From Aquibium sp. A9E412 (GTDB taxonomy: Bacteria; Pseudomonadota; Alphaproteobacteria; Rhizobiales; Rhizobiaceae), in the NCBI RefSeq assembly GCF_030398335.1, contig NZ_JAOAOP010000006.1, positions 45,675 through 109,674 on the forward strand: 64,000 nucleotides of DNA, given 5' to 3'. The position numbers and the translations under genes are program-made. This document shows positions 14,283-23,825 of the stretch, piece by piece (position 1 is the stretch's first letter; each line of letters begins with the position of its first letter). A model generated the notes under the pieces. It saw only the letters and a list, made by a program, of their open reading frames with translations. It was not told where the DNA came from and ran no database searches.

Positions 14283-14501
14283 GTGAGACAGCCGCGCCAC
14301 ATCGACCCCGACATGCCGCTCGAGACGATCATGCGGCGCTGGCCCGCCACGGTGGCGGTGATGATCCGCCACCGCATGCTGTGCATCGGCTGCCCGATCA
14401 CGCCGTTCCACACCATCGTCGACGCCTGCCGCGAGCACGGCATCGACGAGGACGCCTTCGCCGCGGAACTCCTGGAGGCGATCGCCAAGGAAGCGGCCTG
14501 A
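14283..14501 (+). CDS. DUF1858 domain protein
   Basis: A 72-residue DUF1858 protein. The domain is recognised by [47 protein letters not shown] (quoted in parts: [32 protein letters not shown]), with the conserved C-x-G-C pair. The same domain begins the RIC/ScdA di-iron repair proteins and occurs beside hybrid-cluster and denitrification genes. A GTG at 14283 is taken as start; an ATG at 14313 is the alternative. It stands tail-to-tail with the NnrR-like regulator and downstream of a TTG-N8-CAA site, fitting a nitrosative-stress role. Confidence 0.8.
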   Translation: MRQPRHIDPDMPLETIMRRWPATVAVMIRHRMLCIGCPITPFHTIVDACREHGIDEDAFAAELLEAIAKEAA

Positions 14502-14570
14502 ACGGGCCATCGGCTTCCGGATCGCGATTCCGGCTGCGCGGCCGACAACAGCGGAATGGCGTCGCGCCGT

Positions 14571-14661
14571 CCTGCTTTCACCGAATCGCAGACCGTCTGC
14601 AAATCGTTGTCTTGACGCGTTTGCGGACGGCGATCCGGTTTCCACTTCGCCTGGAAACGCT
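14571..14661. repeat. Intergenic palindromic repeat, copy 2 (long form)
   Basis: A roughly 90-bp element. The right half (14617-14661) is the reverse orientation of the common 45-bp unit (GCGTTTGCGGACGGCGATCC...CCACTTCGCCTGGAAACGCT). The left half (CTGCTTTCACCGAATCGCAGACC...) matches the left half of the copy near 51.1 kb. It ends exactly at the stop codon of the minus-strand Crp/Fnr gene. Confidence 0.8.
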
Positions 14662-15363
14662 CTACTCGCGCTCGCGGCTCTCGGCGATCAGCATCAGCCG
14701 GTGCGGGTCGACCACGACGACGCGGCGGCGTCCGCTCGACACGAGGCCGCGGCTTTCCCATGCCGACAGGAGCCGGCTGACCGTGTGCAGCGTCGCGCCG
14801 GTCATCTCGGCGATGTCCTGGCGGGTGATCGGGAAGTCGATCTCGATGCCGTCCTCGGTGCGCCGCCCGGTCTGGTTGACGAGCCGCAGCAGCGCGTGCG
14901 CGACGCGCTGCTCGACCTGCTCGGTCGACATCTCCACAACGCGCGTGTGCGCGTCCTGCAGCCGGCCGCCCACGGTCTTGTAGGTGTTGGCGCCGAGCGC
15001 GGGGTGGCGGGTCGACAGCTCGGCCCACTGCGCCGTCGGCCAGGCCAGGATGACGCAGTCGGCCGCGGCGATGGCTGTCGCCGGATAGGTGGTGCGGCCG
15101 AGCGCGGCGGCGATGCCGAAGATCTCGCCCTCGCTGATGTAGCGCACCGTGACCTGCTGGCCCTCCGGCGTGGTGCGCACCACGCGGATGTGGCCGTCGA
15201 GCAGCACGAAGAAGGAGTGCGCCTCGCCGTCCTGCTCGAACACGGTCGCGCCGCGCGGCTGACGCAGCGCCCGCGCCCGCTGCAGCAGGTCGGCCAGTTC
15301 CTCCGTCGCCATGCCGGCAAACGGGGGCAGGTCGCGGATCAGCGACGGGTCGAGTGCGGCCAT
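14662..15363 (-). CDS. Crp/Fnr family transcriptional regulator, NnrR/Dnr type
   Basis: A 233-residue regulator. The N-terminal cyclic-nucleotide-binding-like beta barrel (residues 15-120, with [12 protein letters not shown] and [11 protein letters not shown]) lacks the N-terminal Cys cluster of oxygen-sensing Fnr, and the C-terminal winged helix reads [28 protein letters not shown]. Absence of Fe-S ligands and its place between DUF1858 and pseudoazurin, beside nnrS and nirK, point to an NO-responsive NnrR/Dnr protein; gas sensing itself cannot be seen. It is divergent from pseudoazurin with a perfect 20-bp palindrome in the shared promoter region. Confidence 0.82.
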   Translation of the reverse strand: MAALDPSLIRDLPPFAGMATEELADLLQRARALRQPRGATVFEQDGEAHSFFVLLDGHIRVVRTTPEGQQVTVRYISEGEIFGIAAALGRTTYPATAIAAADCVILAWPTAQWAELSTRHPALGANTYKTVGGRLQDAHTRVVEMSTEQVEQRVAHALLRLVNQTGRRTEDGIEIDFPITRQDIAEMTGATLHTVSRLLSAWESRGLVSSGRRRVVVVDPHRLMLIAESRERE

Positions 15364-15420
15364 GCGCGTCTCCTTGCGGGCGGCCGGCGTTGGCCGGTCG
15401 CAAGGGCGGTTTCTAACGCG

Positions 15421-15440
15421 AGTTTGCGCGACCGCAAACT
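15421..15440. promoter_or_regulatory. Perfect NnrR-type palindrome in the regulator/pseudoazurin divergent promoter
   Basis: AGTTTGCG-CGAC-CGCAAACT is a perfect inverted repeat with 8-bp arms and contains TTGCG-N4-CGCAA, which to my knowledge is the motif proposed for alphaproteobacterial NnrR. It lies 58 bp from the regulator start and 74 bp from the pseudoazurin start, and so could control both genes. Confidence 0.75.
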
Positions 15441-15513
15441 CCCCCGCCGCGCATCGCTCTATGCAAGGGCCAACGGCTCACGCCGCAACCGTCGAACAGG
15501 AAAGGACACGACG

Positions 15514-15954
15514 ATGAAACGCCTTCTTCTGCTAGCTGCCGGCGCCATGATCGCCTTCGCCGGAGCCGCCCAGGCCGAGGAGCACGTCATCAAGATGCTC
15601 AACAAGGGCGAAAAGGGCGTCATGGTGTTCGAGCCCGACTTCGTGCGCGCCGCGCCCGGCGACACGGTGCGCTTCGTGCCGACCGACAAGGGCCATAACG
15701 CCGAGACCATCAAGGGCATGGTCCCCGACGGCGGCGAGACCTTCAAGGGCAAGTTCAACGAGGAGGTGGTCGTCACCGTCGACGCCGAAGGCGTCTACGG
15801 CGTCAAATGCGCGCCGCACTATGCCATGGGCATGGTCGCGCTGATCGCCGTCGGCGAGCCTGTCAATGCCGACGCCGCCGAAGCGGTCAAGCATCCCGGC
15901 AAGGCCAAGACCGTGTTCGCCGACCTGTTCGGTCGCGAGGTGGCGCAGAACTGA
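15514..15954 (+). CDS. Pseudoazurin (type 1 blue copper electron carrier)
   Basis: A 146-residue periplasmic cupredoxin with a cleavable signal ([21 protein letters not shown], residues 1-21). The type 1 copper ligands are the His in TDKGHNAET and the Cys-His-Met set in [11 protein letters not shown]. Pseudoazurin donates electrons to copper nitrite reductase, and a nirK gene lies 3 kb away. The ATG follows an AGGAAAGGA ribosome site. A perfect NnrR-type palindrome precedes it, so induction by NO or nitrite reduction is likely. Confidence 0.95.
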   Translation: MKRLLLLAAGAMIAFAGAAQAEEHVIKMLNKGEKGVMVFEPDFVRAAPGDTVRFVPTDKGHNAETIKGMVPDGGETFKGKFNEEVVVTVDAEGVYGVKCAPHYAMGMVALIAVGEPVNADAAEAVKHPGKAKTVFADLFGREVAQN

Positions 15955-16000
15955 AGCGTTTGCGGGCGAAGCGGCCACCGCTTCGCCGTCCGGGAAACGC
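15955..16000. repeat. Intergenic palindromic repeat, copy 3
   Basis: AGCGTTTGCGGGCGAAGCGG...CCACCGCTTCGCCGTCCGGGAAACGC, a diverged copy of the common unit that starts directly after the pseudoazurin stop codon. Outer arms GCGTTT/AAACGC and inner arms GGCGAAGCGG/CCGCTTCGCC can pair into a nested hairpin. Confidence 0.75.
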
Positions 16001-16227
16001 AGCAAGACAGGGGGCGTCGCCGACCTGCGGTTCGACGAGCGGCAGGCGGCTTTGCAGCGCCATCGCGGCGCGGTTGCCGCAGCCGCGCCGCGCGATGCGG
16101 CAATGATGCGGCAAGGGGGGCGCCGGGCGGGCGGACGAGGGGTCCGCCCGGCTGCCCCTTTCCCGTTCGCCCGGGCCGCCACGGGCGGTCCGCCGGTCCT
16201 TCGCACGCGACCATGAAAGGCCCCGCG

Positions 16228-17406
16228 ATGTCCGATACCTCCCGCCGCGCCGCCGGTCCCGCCATCCTGTCCTACGGCTTCCGGCCGTTCTTCCTGGCCG
16301 GCTCGGCCTATGCCGGGCTGGCCATCCTTCTGTGGCTGCCCGTCCATTTCGGCGTCGCGCCGGCTCCCGGCGTCTTCCTGCCGGTCGACTGGCATGTGCA
16401 CGAGATGCTGTTCGGCTACCTCACCGCCGTGATCGCGGGGTTCCTGCTGACGGCGATCCCCAACTGGACGGGCCGGCTGCCGGTGCGCGGCCTGCCGCTG
16501 CTGGCGCTGGTGCTTCTATGGGCCGCCGGACGCGGCGCCATCGTCTTCGCCGCGCCGCTCGGCTGGCTCGCGACGGCCGTCGTCGACAGCGCCTTCCTGG
16601 CGGCACTGGTGGCCGCCGCGGCGCGCGAGATCGTCGCCGGGCGCAACTGGCGCAACCTCAAGGTGCTGCTGCCGCTCGCCGTGCTGCTCGCCGCCAACGT
16701 GCTGTTCCACCTCGAGGTGCGGCGTTACGGCGTTGCCGACATGGCGCCGCGGCTCGGCCTGTCGGCCGCCGTGGTGCTGCTCGCGGTGATCGGCGGGCGC
16801 ATCGTGCCGAGCTTCACGCGCAACTGGCTGGTGCGCGAGAATCCGGGCCGACTGCCGGTTCCCTTCGGCCGCTTCGACGTGGCGGCGATCGCGCTCACCG
16901 TCGGCGGCCTCGGCGCCTGGACGGTGGCGCCGGATCATGCGGTCTCGGCCGCGCTGCTGGCCGCCGCAGCGCTGGTGCAGGCGCTGCGCCTGGCGCGCTG
17001 GGCGGGACACCGCACCGGGCGCGATCCGCTGGTCGCCATCCTGCATGCCGCCTATGCCTTCGTGCCGCTGGGGCTGGCGCTGCTGGCGCTGTCGATCGCG
17101 CTGCCGCAGGTCGCGCCGCGCGCGGCCGGCGTCCACGCGCTCGCCGGCGCGATCGGCGCCATGACGCTTGCGGTGATGGTGCGCGCCACGCTCGGCCACA
17201 CCGGCCAGGCGCTTGCCGCCGGACCGGCCGCGCGCGCCATCTTCGCTGCGATCCTTCTGGCCGGGCTCGCCCGGGTGACGGCGGCCTTCGTGCCCGAGCC
17301 GTGGCTCATGCATCTGGCCGGCACGGCCTGGGGGGCGGCGTTTGCCGGCTTCGCGCTCGCCTTCGGCGGCGCGCTGGTGTCGCCGCGCCGCGAAAGGGCC
17401 GTCTGA
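16228..17406 (+). CDS. nnrS: NnrS family haem-copper membrane protein
   Basis: A 392-residue polytopic membrane protein of the NnrS family. About 12 hydrophobic segments are present, with the family motifs YGFRPFFLAG near the N-terminus, DWHVHEMLFGY (conserved His residues) and GGRIVPSFTRNWL. NnrS proteins protect against nitrosative stress and are induced by NO with nitrite-reduction genes. The start at 16228 follows AAAGGCCCCGCG; an in-frame ATG at 16213 has no ribosome site. Located between pseudoazurin and the nirK-nirV group. Confidence 0.9.
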   Translation: MSDTSRRAAGPAILSYGFRPFFLAGSAYAGLAILLWLPVHFGVAPAPGVFLPVDWHVHEMLFGYLTAVIAGFLLTAIPNWTGRLPVRGLPLLALVLLWAAGRGAIVFAAPLGWLATAVVDSAFLAALVAAAAREIVAGRNWRNLKVLLPLAVLLAANVLFHLEVRRYGVADMAPRLGLSAAVVLLAVIGGRIVPSFTRNWLVRENPGRLPVPFGRFDVAAIALTVGGLGAWTVAPDHAVSAALLAAAALVQALRLARWAGHRTGRDPLVAILHAAYAFVPLGLALLALSIALPQVAPRAAGVHALAGAIGAMTLAVMVRATLGHTGQALAAGPAARAIFAAILLAGLARVTAAFVPEPWLMHLAGTAWGAAFAGFALAFGGALVSPRRERAV

Positions 17407-17451
17407 CCGGCCGGCCCGCGACGCGGAACGGCGCCGGGCCCGGCGACCGGC

Positions 17452-17724
17452 TCAGCGCGACAGCGCGCTCTCGTTCCTGAGGAAATCGAACCGCGCCGCG
17501 TTCGGGCAGAAGTCCGGCGCGGCGTCCACCGTGGTGCCCGCGCTGGCGGCGAGCCAGTCCGTGCAGGCCGCCTCCGCGCGGCAGGCCAGGCAGGCGCGCG
17601 AGGCCTGCGCCAGGGTCAGGCCCAGGCGGTCGTTGGCGAGCATCGCCGCGTCGACCCCGCAGCGCTCCATCATGGCGCCCATCTTGCGGGCGTGGTCCTC
17701 GATCCGGCGTGTCAGCGTGCTCAC
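17452..17724 (-). CDS. DUF6455-type Cys-rich small protein
   Basis: A 90-residue cytoplasmic-looking protein with conserved cysteines (CGVDAAML, RACLACRAEAAC, DFCPNAARF). I recognise this pattern from DUF6455 proteins found beside nitrite-reductase and haem-copper genes. The start is a GTG at 17724 behind a near-perfect AGGAGG seven nucleotides away. It is the last gene of the minus-strand nirK-nirV group. Function is unknown; the four or five Cys residues suggest metal or Fe-S binding. Confidence 0.75.
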   Translation of the reverse strand: MSTLTRRIEDHARKMGAMMERCGVDAAMLANDRLGLTLAQASRACLACRAEAACTDWLAASAGTTVDAAPDFCPNAARFDFLRNESALSR

Positions 17725-17790
17725 GGGCGGTCCTCCTGTTTGCCACCGGCCATCCTAGCGTCGGGCGGCCGGCGGCGACGTTGCGCTGGA

Positions 17791-18696
17791 TCAAACCGCC
17801 GGCTCTTCGGCCTGCGCGCCGGTCAGCCGGCCCCACAGCAGGGCGAACCGCGCCAGCGGGCCGGGCTCGCGCACGAGCCGGAAGCCGAGATGCTCGGGCG
17901 GCGTGCCGACGGCGCAGCCGCCGCTCTTGCCGTCGCGGATGAAGCGCGACATGTAGGCGCGGTGCCGGCCCTCGGCGATGCGCACACCGCAGTTCTCGAG
18001 CGTGGCCCGGGTTTCGGCTTCGCCGACGAGCGTGACGCGCCGGTAGCAGGTCGAGGTCCATTCCCAGACATTGCCGGCCAGATCGACGACGCCCTTCTCG
18101 TTGGCGCCGAAGCGGCCGCGCGGCTGCGGCGGCGCGGCCGGCGCGCCGGTCGTTCCCTCGGCGCGGTAGCGGGCGAGCCAGGCCGAGGCCGGGTTGTCGG
18201 CGTCGCCGGCCCCGTCCCACAGGTCGCCGACGAAGCGGGTTCCGGCGGCGTGCGCCCATTCCGCCGCGCTCGGCAGGCGCCAGGTCCGGCCGGTCTGGCG
18301 CGAGTACCACGCGGCATAGGCCTCCGCGTCGATGTGGCTGACGCCGGTGACCGGCAGGTCCGGCGCGGCATCGCGCGGCAGGTCGGCCGGGCTGCAGGCG
18401 CCGGCGGCCACGCAGCGGCGGTAGGCGCCGACGCTGACCTGGTGGCGCATGATCTCGAGCGGGGCGGCGAGCCGCAAGCTGCGGCGCGGCTGGGCGACCG
18501 GCCGGCCGTCGCGCAGGAAGGCGCCGGGCTCGGGGAAGAGCAGCGTGCCGGGCGCGATGCGCACCGTCTCGGCCGGCGGCACCGCCGCGGCGTCGCCGGC
18601 CGGCCGCTCCGGCACCGCCAGCACGAGGCCGCCGGCGAGCGCGGCGGCCATGGCGGCCGCCGCCGCGCCGCTCAGGAGGATGGAGGTCGTGTTCAT
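17791..18696 (-). CDS. nirV: NirV, formylglycine-generating-enzyme-fold protein
   Basis: A 301-residue SUMF1/FGE-fold protein of the type encoded next to nirK. After an N-terminal signal or anchor (residues 8-28) come the fold motifs YAAWYSRQTGRTWRLPSAAEWAHAA, NEKGVVDLAGNVWEWTS and a final LGFRLVREPG. NirV is usually cotranscribed with nirK; its biochemical role is not established, though it is periplasmic and may assist NirK maturation. The gene lies 78 bp downstream of nirK, separated by a terminator-like hairpin. Confidence 0.9.
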   Translation of the reverse strand: MNTTSILLSGAAAAAMAAALAGGLVLAVPERPAGDAAAVPPAETVRIAPGTLLFPEPGAFLRDGRPVAQPRRSLRLAAPLEIMRHQVSVGAYRRCVAAGACSPADLPRDAAPDLPVTGVSHIDAEAYAAWYSRQTGRTWRLPSAAEWAHAAGTRFVGDLWDGAGDADNPASAWLARYRAEGTTGAPAAPPQPRGRFGANEKGVVDLAGNVWEWTSTCYRRVTLVGEAETRATLENCGVRIAEGRHRAYMSRFIRDGKSGGCAVGTPPEHLGFRLVREPGPLARFALLWGRLTGAQAEEPAV

Positions 18697-18710
18697 GCCA
18701 AGCTCCCTGG

Positions 18711-18747
18711 AAGGAAAAGCGGCCCGGCATGGGGGCTGCCGGGCCGC
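18711..18747 (-). terminator. Terminator or attenuator between nirK and nirV
   Basis: On the minus strand, a perfect 10-bp stem (GCGGCCCGGC / GCCGGGCCGC, 18719-18747, 9-nt loop) is followed by TTTTCCTT (18718-18711). It should partly terminate nirK transcripts and lower nirV and DUF6455 expression relative to nirK. Confidence 0.75.
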
Positions 18748-18774
18748 GGGCGCTCGCCTGGGGGAGACCGCGCC

Positions 18775-19881
18775 TCAGTTGGTGGCGATCGGCCTCGGCG
18801 CCTCGACCTGGGACATCAGGTCCTCGTTCCACTCGCCGTCGACCACGAAGTGCGCCGTCGCGCCGAGCTCCACCGCCTCGATGAGGTTGTGGTTGACGTA
18901 GGCGTAGATGCCCGGCTGCAGGAAGGTGTAGAGCGCCGCCCCCGCGGAGCCGCCGCGGATGAACCAGGTCTCCAGATCCTTGGCCGGCGGGTTGGCGAAC
19001 TTGCCTTCCTCCCACACATGGTCGCCATGGCCGCCGATCAGGTGCGGGCGGCTGTCGCGGTTGGCCTGCGAGTGGACGATCAGCACCGTCTCGCCGACCG
19101 CGGACTTGAGCGCGTTGTCGCCGGTCAGCGCGCCGACCGCGCCGTTGAAGACCACGTGCGTGGGCACCAGGCCGCGCATCACCTCCATCGTGTCGGCATA
19201 GGATTCGCCGAGCGAGGCGTAGCTCTTGAAGTTGCCGTCGGCGTCGCGCGGCACGTAGAAGTCGTTCTCGCCGACGTAGTAGACGCGGTCGTAGCGCACC
19301 GGCTTGCCGGTCTCGTCCTTGAGCCCGTCGCGCGGCAGGATCATGATCGCGCCGCTCATGCCGGAGACCACGTGCCACGGGATCATCGGTCCGCCGGGCG
19401 CGCAGTGGTAGACGAAGGTGCCGGAGCGGGTCGCCTTGAAGCGCAGCGTCACCTGCTCGCCGGGATTGATGAGGGTCAGCTCGCCGCCGCCCAGCGCGCC
19501 GGTCGCGGCGTGGAAGTCGATGTTGTGCGGCAGCTCGTTGCTCGCCGGGTTGACCAGCGTCAGCTCGACATAGTCGCCCTCGTGGACGACCATCAGCGGG
19601 CCGGGAACCGAGCCGTCATAGGTCATCGCATGCACGGTGGTGCCGATGTCGTCGATCACCATCGGCTTTTCCTGGATCGTCATCGTGAACTCGACGACCT
19701 TCGGCCCGCCGCGGGCGACCTGGTCGTGCGCGTGGACGAAGGGCGGCGGCACGAGCTTGACCTTCTCGCGCGGCAGCGCCGCGATCTCGGCCGCCTGCTG
19801 CGCGCTCGCCGGCATGGCGGGAAGGGCCGCGACCAGCGCGGCCAGGCCGGCGCTCATCATGGCTTCGCGTCGCGTGACCAT
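18775..19881 (-). CDS. nirK: Copper-containing nitrite reductase
   Basis: NirK reduces nitrite to NO in the periplasm, the defining step of denitrification. The 368-residue precursor has a Tat-like leader ([10 protein letters not shown], residues 3-12) and two cupredoxin domains. Type 1 Cu ligands are the His in LPHNIDFHA, Cys-His in [16 protein letters not shown] and the Met in SGMSGA; type 2 ligands include the second His of NIDFHAATG, the His of FVYHC, and the His in the second-domain stretch [11 protein letters not shown]. The ATG at 19881 follows AAGGAGAACC. An NnrR-type TTG-N8-CAA site lies about 70 bp upstream. Confidence 0.97.
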   Translation of the reverse strand: MVTRREAMMSAGLAALVAALPAMPASAQQAAEIAALPREKVKLVPPPFVHAHDQVARGGPKVVEFTMTIQEKPMVIDDIGTTVHAMTYDGSVPGPLMVVHEGDYVELTLVNPASNELPHNIDFHAATGALGGGELTLINPGEQVTLRFKATRSGTFVYHCAPGGPMIPWHVVSGMSGAIMILPRDGLKDETGKPVRYDRVYYVGENDFYVPRDADGNFKSYASLGESYADTMEVMRGLVPTHVVFNGAVGALTGDNALKSAVGETVLIVHSQANRDSRPHLIGGHGDHVWEEGKFANPPAKDLETWFIRGGSAGAALYTFLQPGIYAYVNHNLIEAVELGATAHFVVDGEWNEDLMSQVEAPRPIATN

Positions 19882-19947
19882 TTCGGTTCTCCTTGTCGTC
19901 ATCGATTGTCGATGACGGCAAGCTACGCGCCGCGGCGGCCTCCTTCT

Positions 19948-19976
19948 TTGCGCTTTCACAACTTTGCGCGCAAAGG
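19948..19976 (-). promoter_or_regulatory. NnrR-type box upstream of nirK
   Basis: TTGCGCTTTCACAA at 19948-19961 matches TTGCG-N4-CGCAA with one mismatch, immediately followed by a second perfect palindrome CTTTGCGCGCAAAG (19962-19975). The pair is centred 70-90 bp upstream of the nirK start, suitable for activation by the Crp/Fnr regulator encoded nearby. Confidence 0.65.
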
Positions 19977-20011
19977 CGCGCCGGATCGGCCGGCCGCGCG
20001 ACGGTTGGCGC

Positions 20012-20878
<867 letters not shown>

Positions 20879-20912
20879 CGCCGCGCCTCCCGTTCGCTTG
20901 CCTGCGCTTCAC

Positions 20913-21101
20913 AGCGTTTCCAGGCGAAGTGGGTACCGGTTCGCCGTCCGGAAACGCGCCGAAACAATCCGTCAGAGCGTTTCCAGGCGAAGTGGTTACC
21001 GGTTCGCCGTCCGGAAACGCGCCGAAACAATCCGTCAGAGCGTTTCCAGGCGAAGTGGTTACCGGTTCGCCGCCCGCAAACGCGCCAAAAACAACGCGTC
21101 G
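20913..21101. repeat. Triplicated 63-bp intergenic repeat (copies 4a-c)
   Basis: Three head-to-tail units start at 20913, 20976 and 21039 with an exact 63-bp period. Each begins AGCGTTTCCAGGCGAAGTGG, continues ACCGGTTCGCCGTCCGGAAACGC and ends GCCGAAACAATCCGTCAG; the third is diverged in its last 25 bp. The first two units differ by only a couple of bases (GGGTACC against GGTTACC). Within a unit GCGTTTCC/GGAAACGC and GGCGAA/TTCGCC form a nested hairpin. The array fills most of the 316-bp gap between pyrE and the SDR gene. Confidence 0.95.
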
Positions 21102-21194
21102 GAACCGGTCTGCCGATCGGAAAGGCGGAACGGGTCCAGGCGCGCGGCGGCGATCCTCGCCCGGCTGGCGCCGGCTGGCAAGGGGCGATGGGTC

Positions 21195-21902
21195 TCAGTC
21201 GGCCTTCGCGGCGGGCAGCTCGGCGATGCCGCCATGCGCGGCCGACCAGGCGAGCGGGTCCTTCAGGAAGGCCTCGACCGCGTCGAGCGTGGCGGCGTCG
21301 AGATGCGCCTCCTCGCGGCACAGCGCCAGGATGTCCCACCAGGTGGTCAGGCGGTGCAGCCGCATGCCGGCCCTGGCCAGCCGCTCCGGCGTGTCGGGAA
21401 AGATGTCGTAGTAGAACACCGCGAAGGTGTCGGTGACGCGCGCGCCGGCCTTGCCGAGCGCCTCGGCGAACTTGAGCTTGCTGCCGCCGTCGGTCGTCAG
21501 GTCCTCGACCAGCAGCACCCGGGCGCCGTCGGGCAGGTGGCCCTCGATCTGCGCGTCGCGGCCGAAGCCCTTGGGCTTCTTGCGCACATAGACCATCGGC
21601 AGGGCGAGCCGCTCGGCGAGCCAGGCGGCGAAGGGGATGCCGGCCGTCTCGCCGCCGGCCACGACGTCGAAGCGCTCGAAGCCGGCGTCGCGCAGCACCA
21701 CCGAGGCGGCGAAATCGCTGACGGCGGCGCGCACGCGCGGAAACGAGATCAGCTTGCGGCAGTCGATGTAGACCGGGCTCGCCAGCCCCGAGGTGAAGGT
21801 GAAGGGCGCATCGGCGTTGAAATGCACCGCCTCGATCTCGAGCAGCATGCTCGCCGTCGTCCTGGCGATCAGCGTCCGGTCGGGAAAGCCGTTGGCGAAC
21901 AT
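21195..21902 (-). CDS. pyrE: Orotate phosphoribosyltransferase
   Basis: PyrE joins orotate to PRPP to form orotidine 5'-phosphate in pyrimidine synthesis. The 235-residue protein has the PRPP-binding loop [15 protein letters not shown] (near residue 110) typical of type I phosphoribosyltransferases, preceded by [17 protein letters not shown], the flexible catalytic loop with Lys/Arg. It lies 39 bp downstream of pyrC on the same strand, suggesting a pyrC-pyrE operon. Slightly longer than E. coli PyrE (213). Confidence 0.96.
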   Translation of the reverse strand: MFANGFPDRTLIARTTASMLLEIEAVHFNADAPFTFTSGLASPVYIDCRKLISFPRVRAAVSDFAASVVLRDAGFERFDVVAGGETAGIPFAAWLAERLALPMVYVRKKPKGFGRDAQIEGHLPDGARVLLVEDLTTDGGSKLKFAEALGKAGARVTDTFAVFYYDIFPDTPERLARAGMRLHRLTTWWDILALCREEAHLDAATLDAVEAFLKDPLAWSAAHGGIAELPAAKAD

Positions 21903-21941
21903 GCGGGTCGGGTCCTCGTGCTGGGTGCTGGGGGAGCCGCG

Positions 21942-22991
21942 TCAGGCCGACGCGGCGACGACGCGCCAGTGGACCGGCGCGGGCGGCTGGAAGACCGTCA
22001 CCGGTCCGTCGGCGGTGTCGACCGCAACGGGAAAGTCGACCGGCGCTTCGCTGCGCTGCAGCCTCACATGCCCCTCGTTGCGCGGCAGGCGGTAGAAGGC
22101 CGGGCCGTTCTCGGCGACGAAGGCCTCGAGGCGGTCGAGCGCGCCGTCGTCCTCGAAGACCTGCGCCAGGCAGGCCAGCGTGTTGGGCGCGTTGAAGATG
22201 CCGGCGCAGCCGCAGGCGGTTTCCTTCAGCCGGTCGAGATGCGGCGCCGAATCGGTGCCGAGGAAGAAGCGCCGGTCGCCCGAGGTCGCCGCGTCGCGCA
22301 GCGCCAGCCGGTGCGTCTCGCGCTTGGCGACCGGCAGGCAGTAGTAGTGCGGGCGGATGCCGCCGGCGAGGATGGCGTTGCGGTTGATCATCAAATGGTG
22401 CGGCGTCAGCGTCGCCGCCAGGCCGGTCTCCTGCGACCGCACATAGGCGACGCCGTCGGCCGTCGTCACGTGCTCCATGACGATGCGCAGCTCGGGCAGG
22501 CGGTCGCGCAGCGGCGCCAGGACGCGCTCGATGAACACCGCCTCGCGGTCGAAGATGTCGACGGCCGGGTCGACCACCTCGCCGTGCACCAGCAGCGGCA
22601 TGCCGATCTGCGCCATGCGCTCGAGCACCGGCATGGCGCGGTCGATGTCGCGCACGCCGCTGTCGGAGTTGGTGGTGGCGCCGGCCGGGTAGAGCTTGAC
22701 CGCCGTCACCGTGCCGTCGGCGAAGCCGGCCGCTACGTCGGCCGGGTCGGTCGCCTCCGTCAGGTAGAGCGTCATCAGCGGCGTGAAGCCGCTGCCGGCC
22801 GGCAGGGCGGCGGCGATGCGGCCGCGATAGGCGAGCGCGTCGGCCACCGTGACGACCGGCGGCACCAGGTTGGGCATCACGATGGCGCGCGCGAAATGCG
22901 CCGCCGTATGCGGCAGGACGGCCTGGAGCACCGCGCCGTCGCGCAGATGCAGGTGCCAGTCGTCGGGCTTGCGGATGGTGAGCGTGGTCAT
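21942..22991 (-). CDS. pyrC: Dihydroorotase
   Basis: PyrC (class II, E. coli type) cyclises N-carbamoyl-aspartate to dihydroorotate. The 349-residue zinc enzyme shows the metal-binding [10 protein letters not shown] at residues 10-19, the carboxylated Lys in [16 protein letters not shown] near 100, later His ligands in LLVHGEV and IVMEHVTT, and the active-site Asp in FLGTDSAPH. The ATG at 22991 ([10 protein letters not shown]) gives a length almost identical to E. coli PyrC (348). Together with carB and pyrE, three of the six pyrimidine steps lie in this window. Confidence 0.97.
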   Translation of the reverse strand: MTTLTIRKPDDWHLHLRDGAVLQAVLPHTAAHFARAIVMPNLVPPVVTVADALAYRGRIAAALPAGSGFTPLMTLYLTEATDPADVAAGFADGTVTAVKLYPAGATTNSDSGVRDIDRAMPVLERMAQIGMPLLVHGEVVDPAVDIFDREAVFIERVLAPLRDRLPELRIVMEHVTTADGVAYVRSQETGLAATLTPHHLMINRNAILAGGIRPHYYCLPVAKRETHRLALRDAATSGDRRFFLGTDSAPHLDRLKETACGCAGIFNAPNTLACLAQVFEDDGALDRLEAFVAENGPAFYRLPRNEGHVRLQRSEAPVDFPVAVDTADGPVTVFQPPAPVHWRVVAASA

Positions 22992-23095
22992 GGCTGTCGC
23001 GCGCGAGCAATACAGCCTCGCCGCCGGCATGCAAGGCCAATCGACGCGATCTCCACCGCCGAGCGCCGGACCGGGCCGCAGACGGGCCGCAACGG

Positions 23096-23123
23096 TTTAC
23101 ATTTGGGGTCGATGCGCTAGGAT
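23096..23123 (+). promoter_or_regulatory. Candidate sigma-70 promoter for the FKBP gene
   Basis: TTTACA at 23096-23101 and TAGGAT at 23118-23123, 16 bp apart, match five and four of six consensus positions. It would give a leader of about 130 nt before the start at 23258. It sits in the 266-bp divergent gap with pyrC. Confidence 0.4.
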
Positions 23124-23257
23124 TCGTCTGCTCAGGGCCGCCGATCGCAGGACGCGCGAAAGGACGCGGCACAATCGCCGGCGCACGAGGGCCAGACATG
23201 ACCGCAGGGTCGAAGGCCGCGCCACGATCTTCTCACGCCTAAAGACCGGAAAAGTCC

Positions 23258-23725
23258 ATGACCGAAGTCAAGAGCGGCGACGTCGTACGCATTCATTACA
23301 CCGGAAAGCTCGCCGACGGCACCGAGTTCGATTCCTCCGCCGGCCGCGAGCCGCTGGAGTTCCAGGTCGGCGCCGGCCAGATCATCCCGGGCCTCGACAA
23401 CCACGTCGAGGGCATGACGGTGGGCGAGCAGAGCTCGGTCACCGTGCCCGCCGACCAGGCCTACGGGCCGCGCGACGAGGCGCAGGTGCAGGCCATTCCG
23501 CGCTCGGCCATTCCCGACACCATCGAGCTGTCGGTCGGCGCGCGGCTGCACGCCAACACCCAGGACGGCCGCCAGATCGCGCTCACCGTGACCGATTTCG
23601 ACGACGAGTCCGTGACCGTCGACGCCAACCACCCGCTGGCCGGCCGCGACCTCGTGTTCGACGTCGAGGTGGTCGAGGTGGTCGCCAGCGAAGGCACGCC
23701 GCCGCCGGAGACCGCGCAGAGCTGA
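23258..23725 (+). CDS. FKBP-type peptidyl-prolyl cis-trans isomerase (SlyD-like)
   Basis: A 155-residue cytoplasmic FKBP isomerase of SlyD/FkpB architecture: VRIHYTGKLADGTEFDSS at residues 10-27, GAGQIIPGLDNHVEGM, then the insert-in-flap domain (about 70-125) that acts as a chaperone, closing with HPLAGRDLVFDVEVVEV. It lacks the His/Cys-rich nickel-binding tail of E. coli SlyD, ending instead in a short Pro/Glu stretch. Divergent from pyrC. Confidence 0.93.
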   Translation: MTEVKSGDVVRIHYTGKLADGTEFDSSAGREPLEFQVGAGQIIPGLDNHVEGMTVGEQSSVTVPADQAYGPRDEAQVQAIPRSAIPDTIELSVGARLHANTQDGRQIALTVTDFDDESVTVDANHPLAGRDLVFDVEVVEVVASEGTPPPETAQS

Positions 23726-23825
23726 CCGGCCGCGCAGCCGCGGCGCCGGCGGGCCGCACCGCCGGCGGTTTCGCGCGCGGTGGCGCCCGGCGCCGCCGCG
23801 CTGGCGTGCGCCTGCCGGTCGGCCG

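Noticed and set aside
23726..23825. Palindromic GC DNA between the FKBP and HlyU genes as a terminator
   Set aside because: Several overlapping inverted repeats but none with a clean stem plus T-run.
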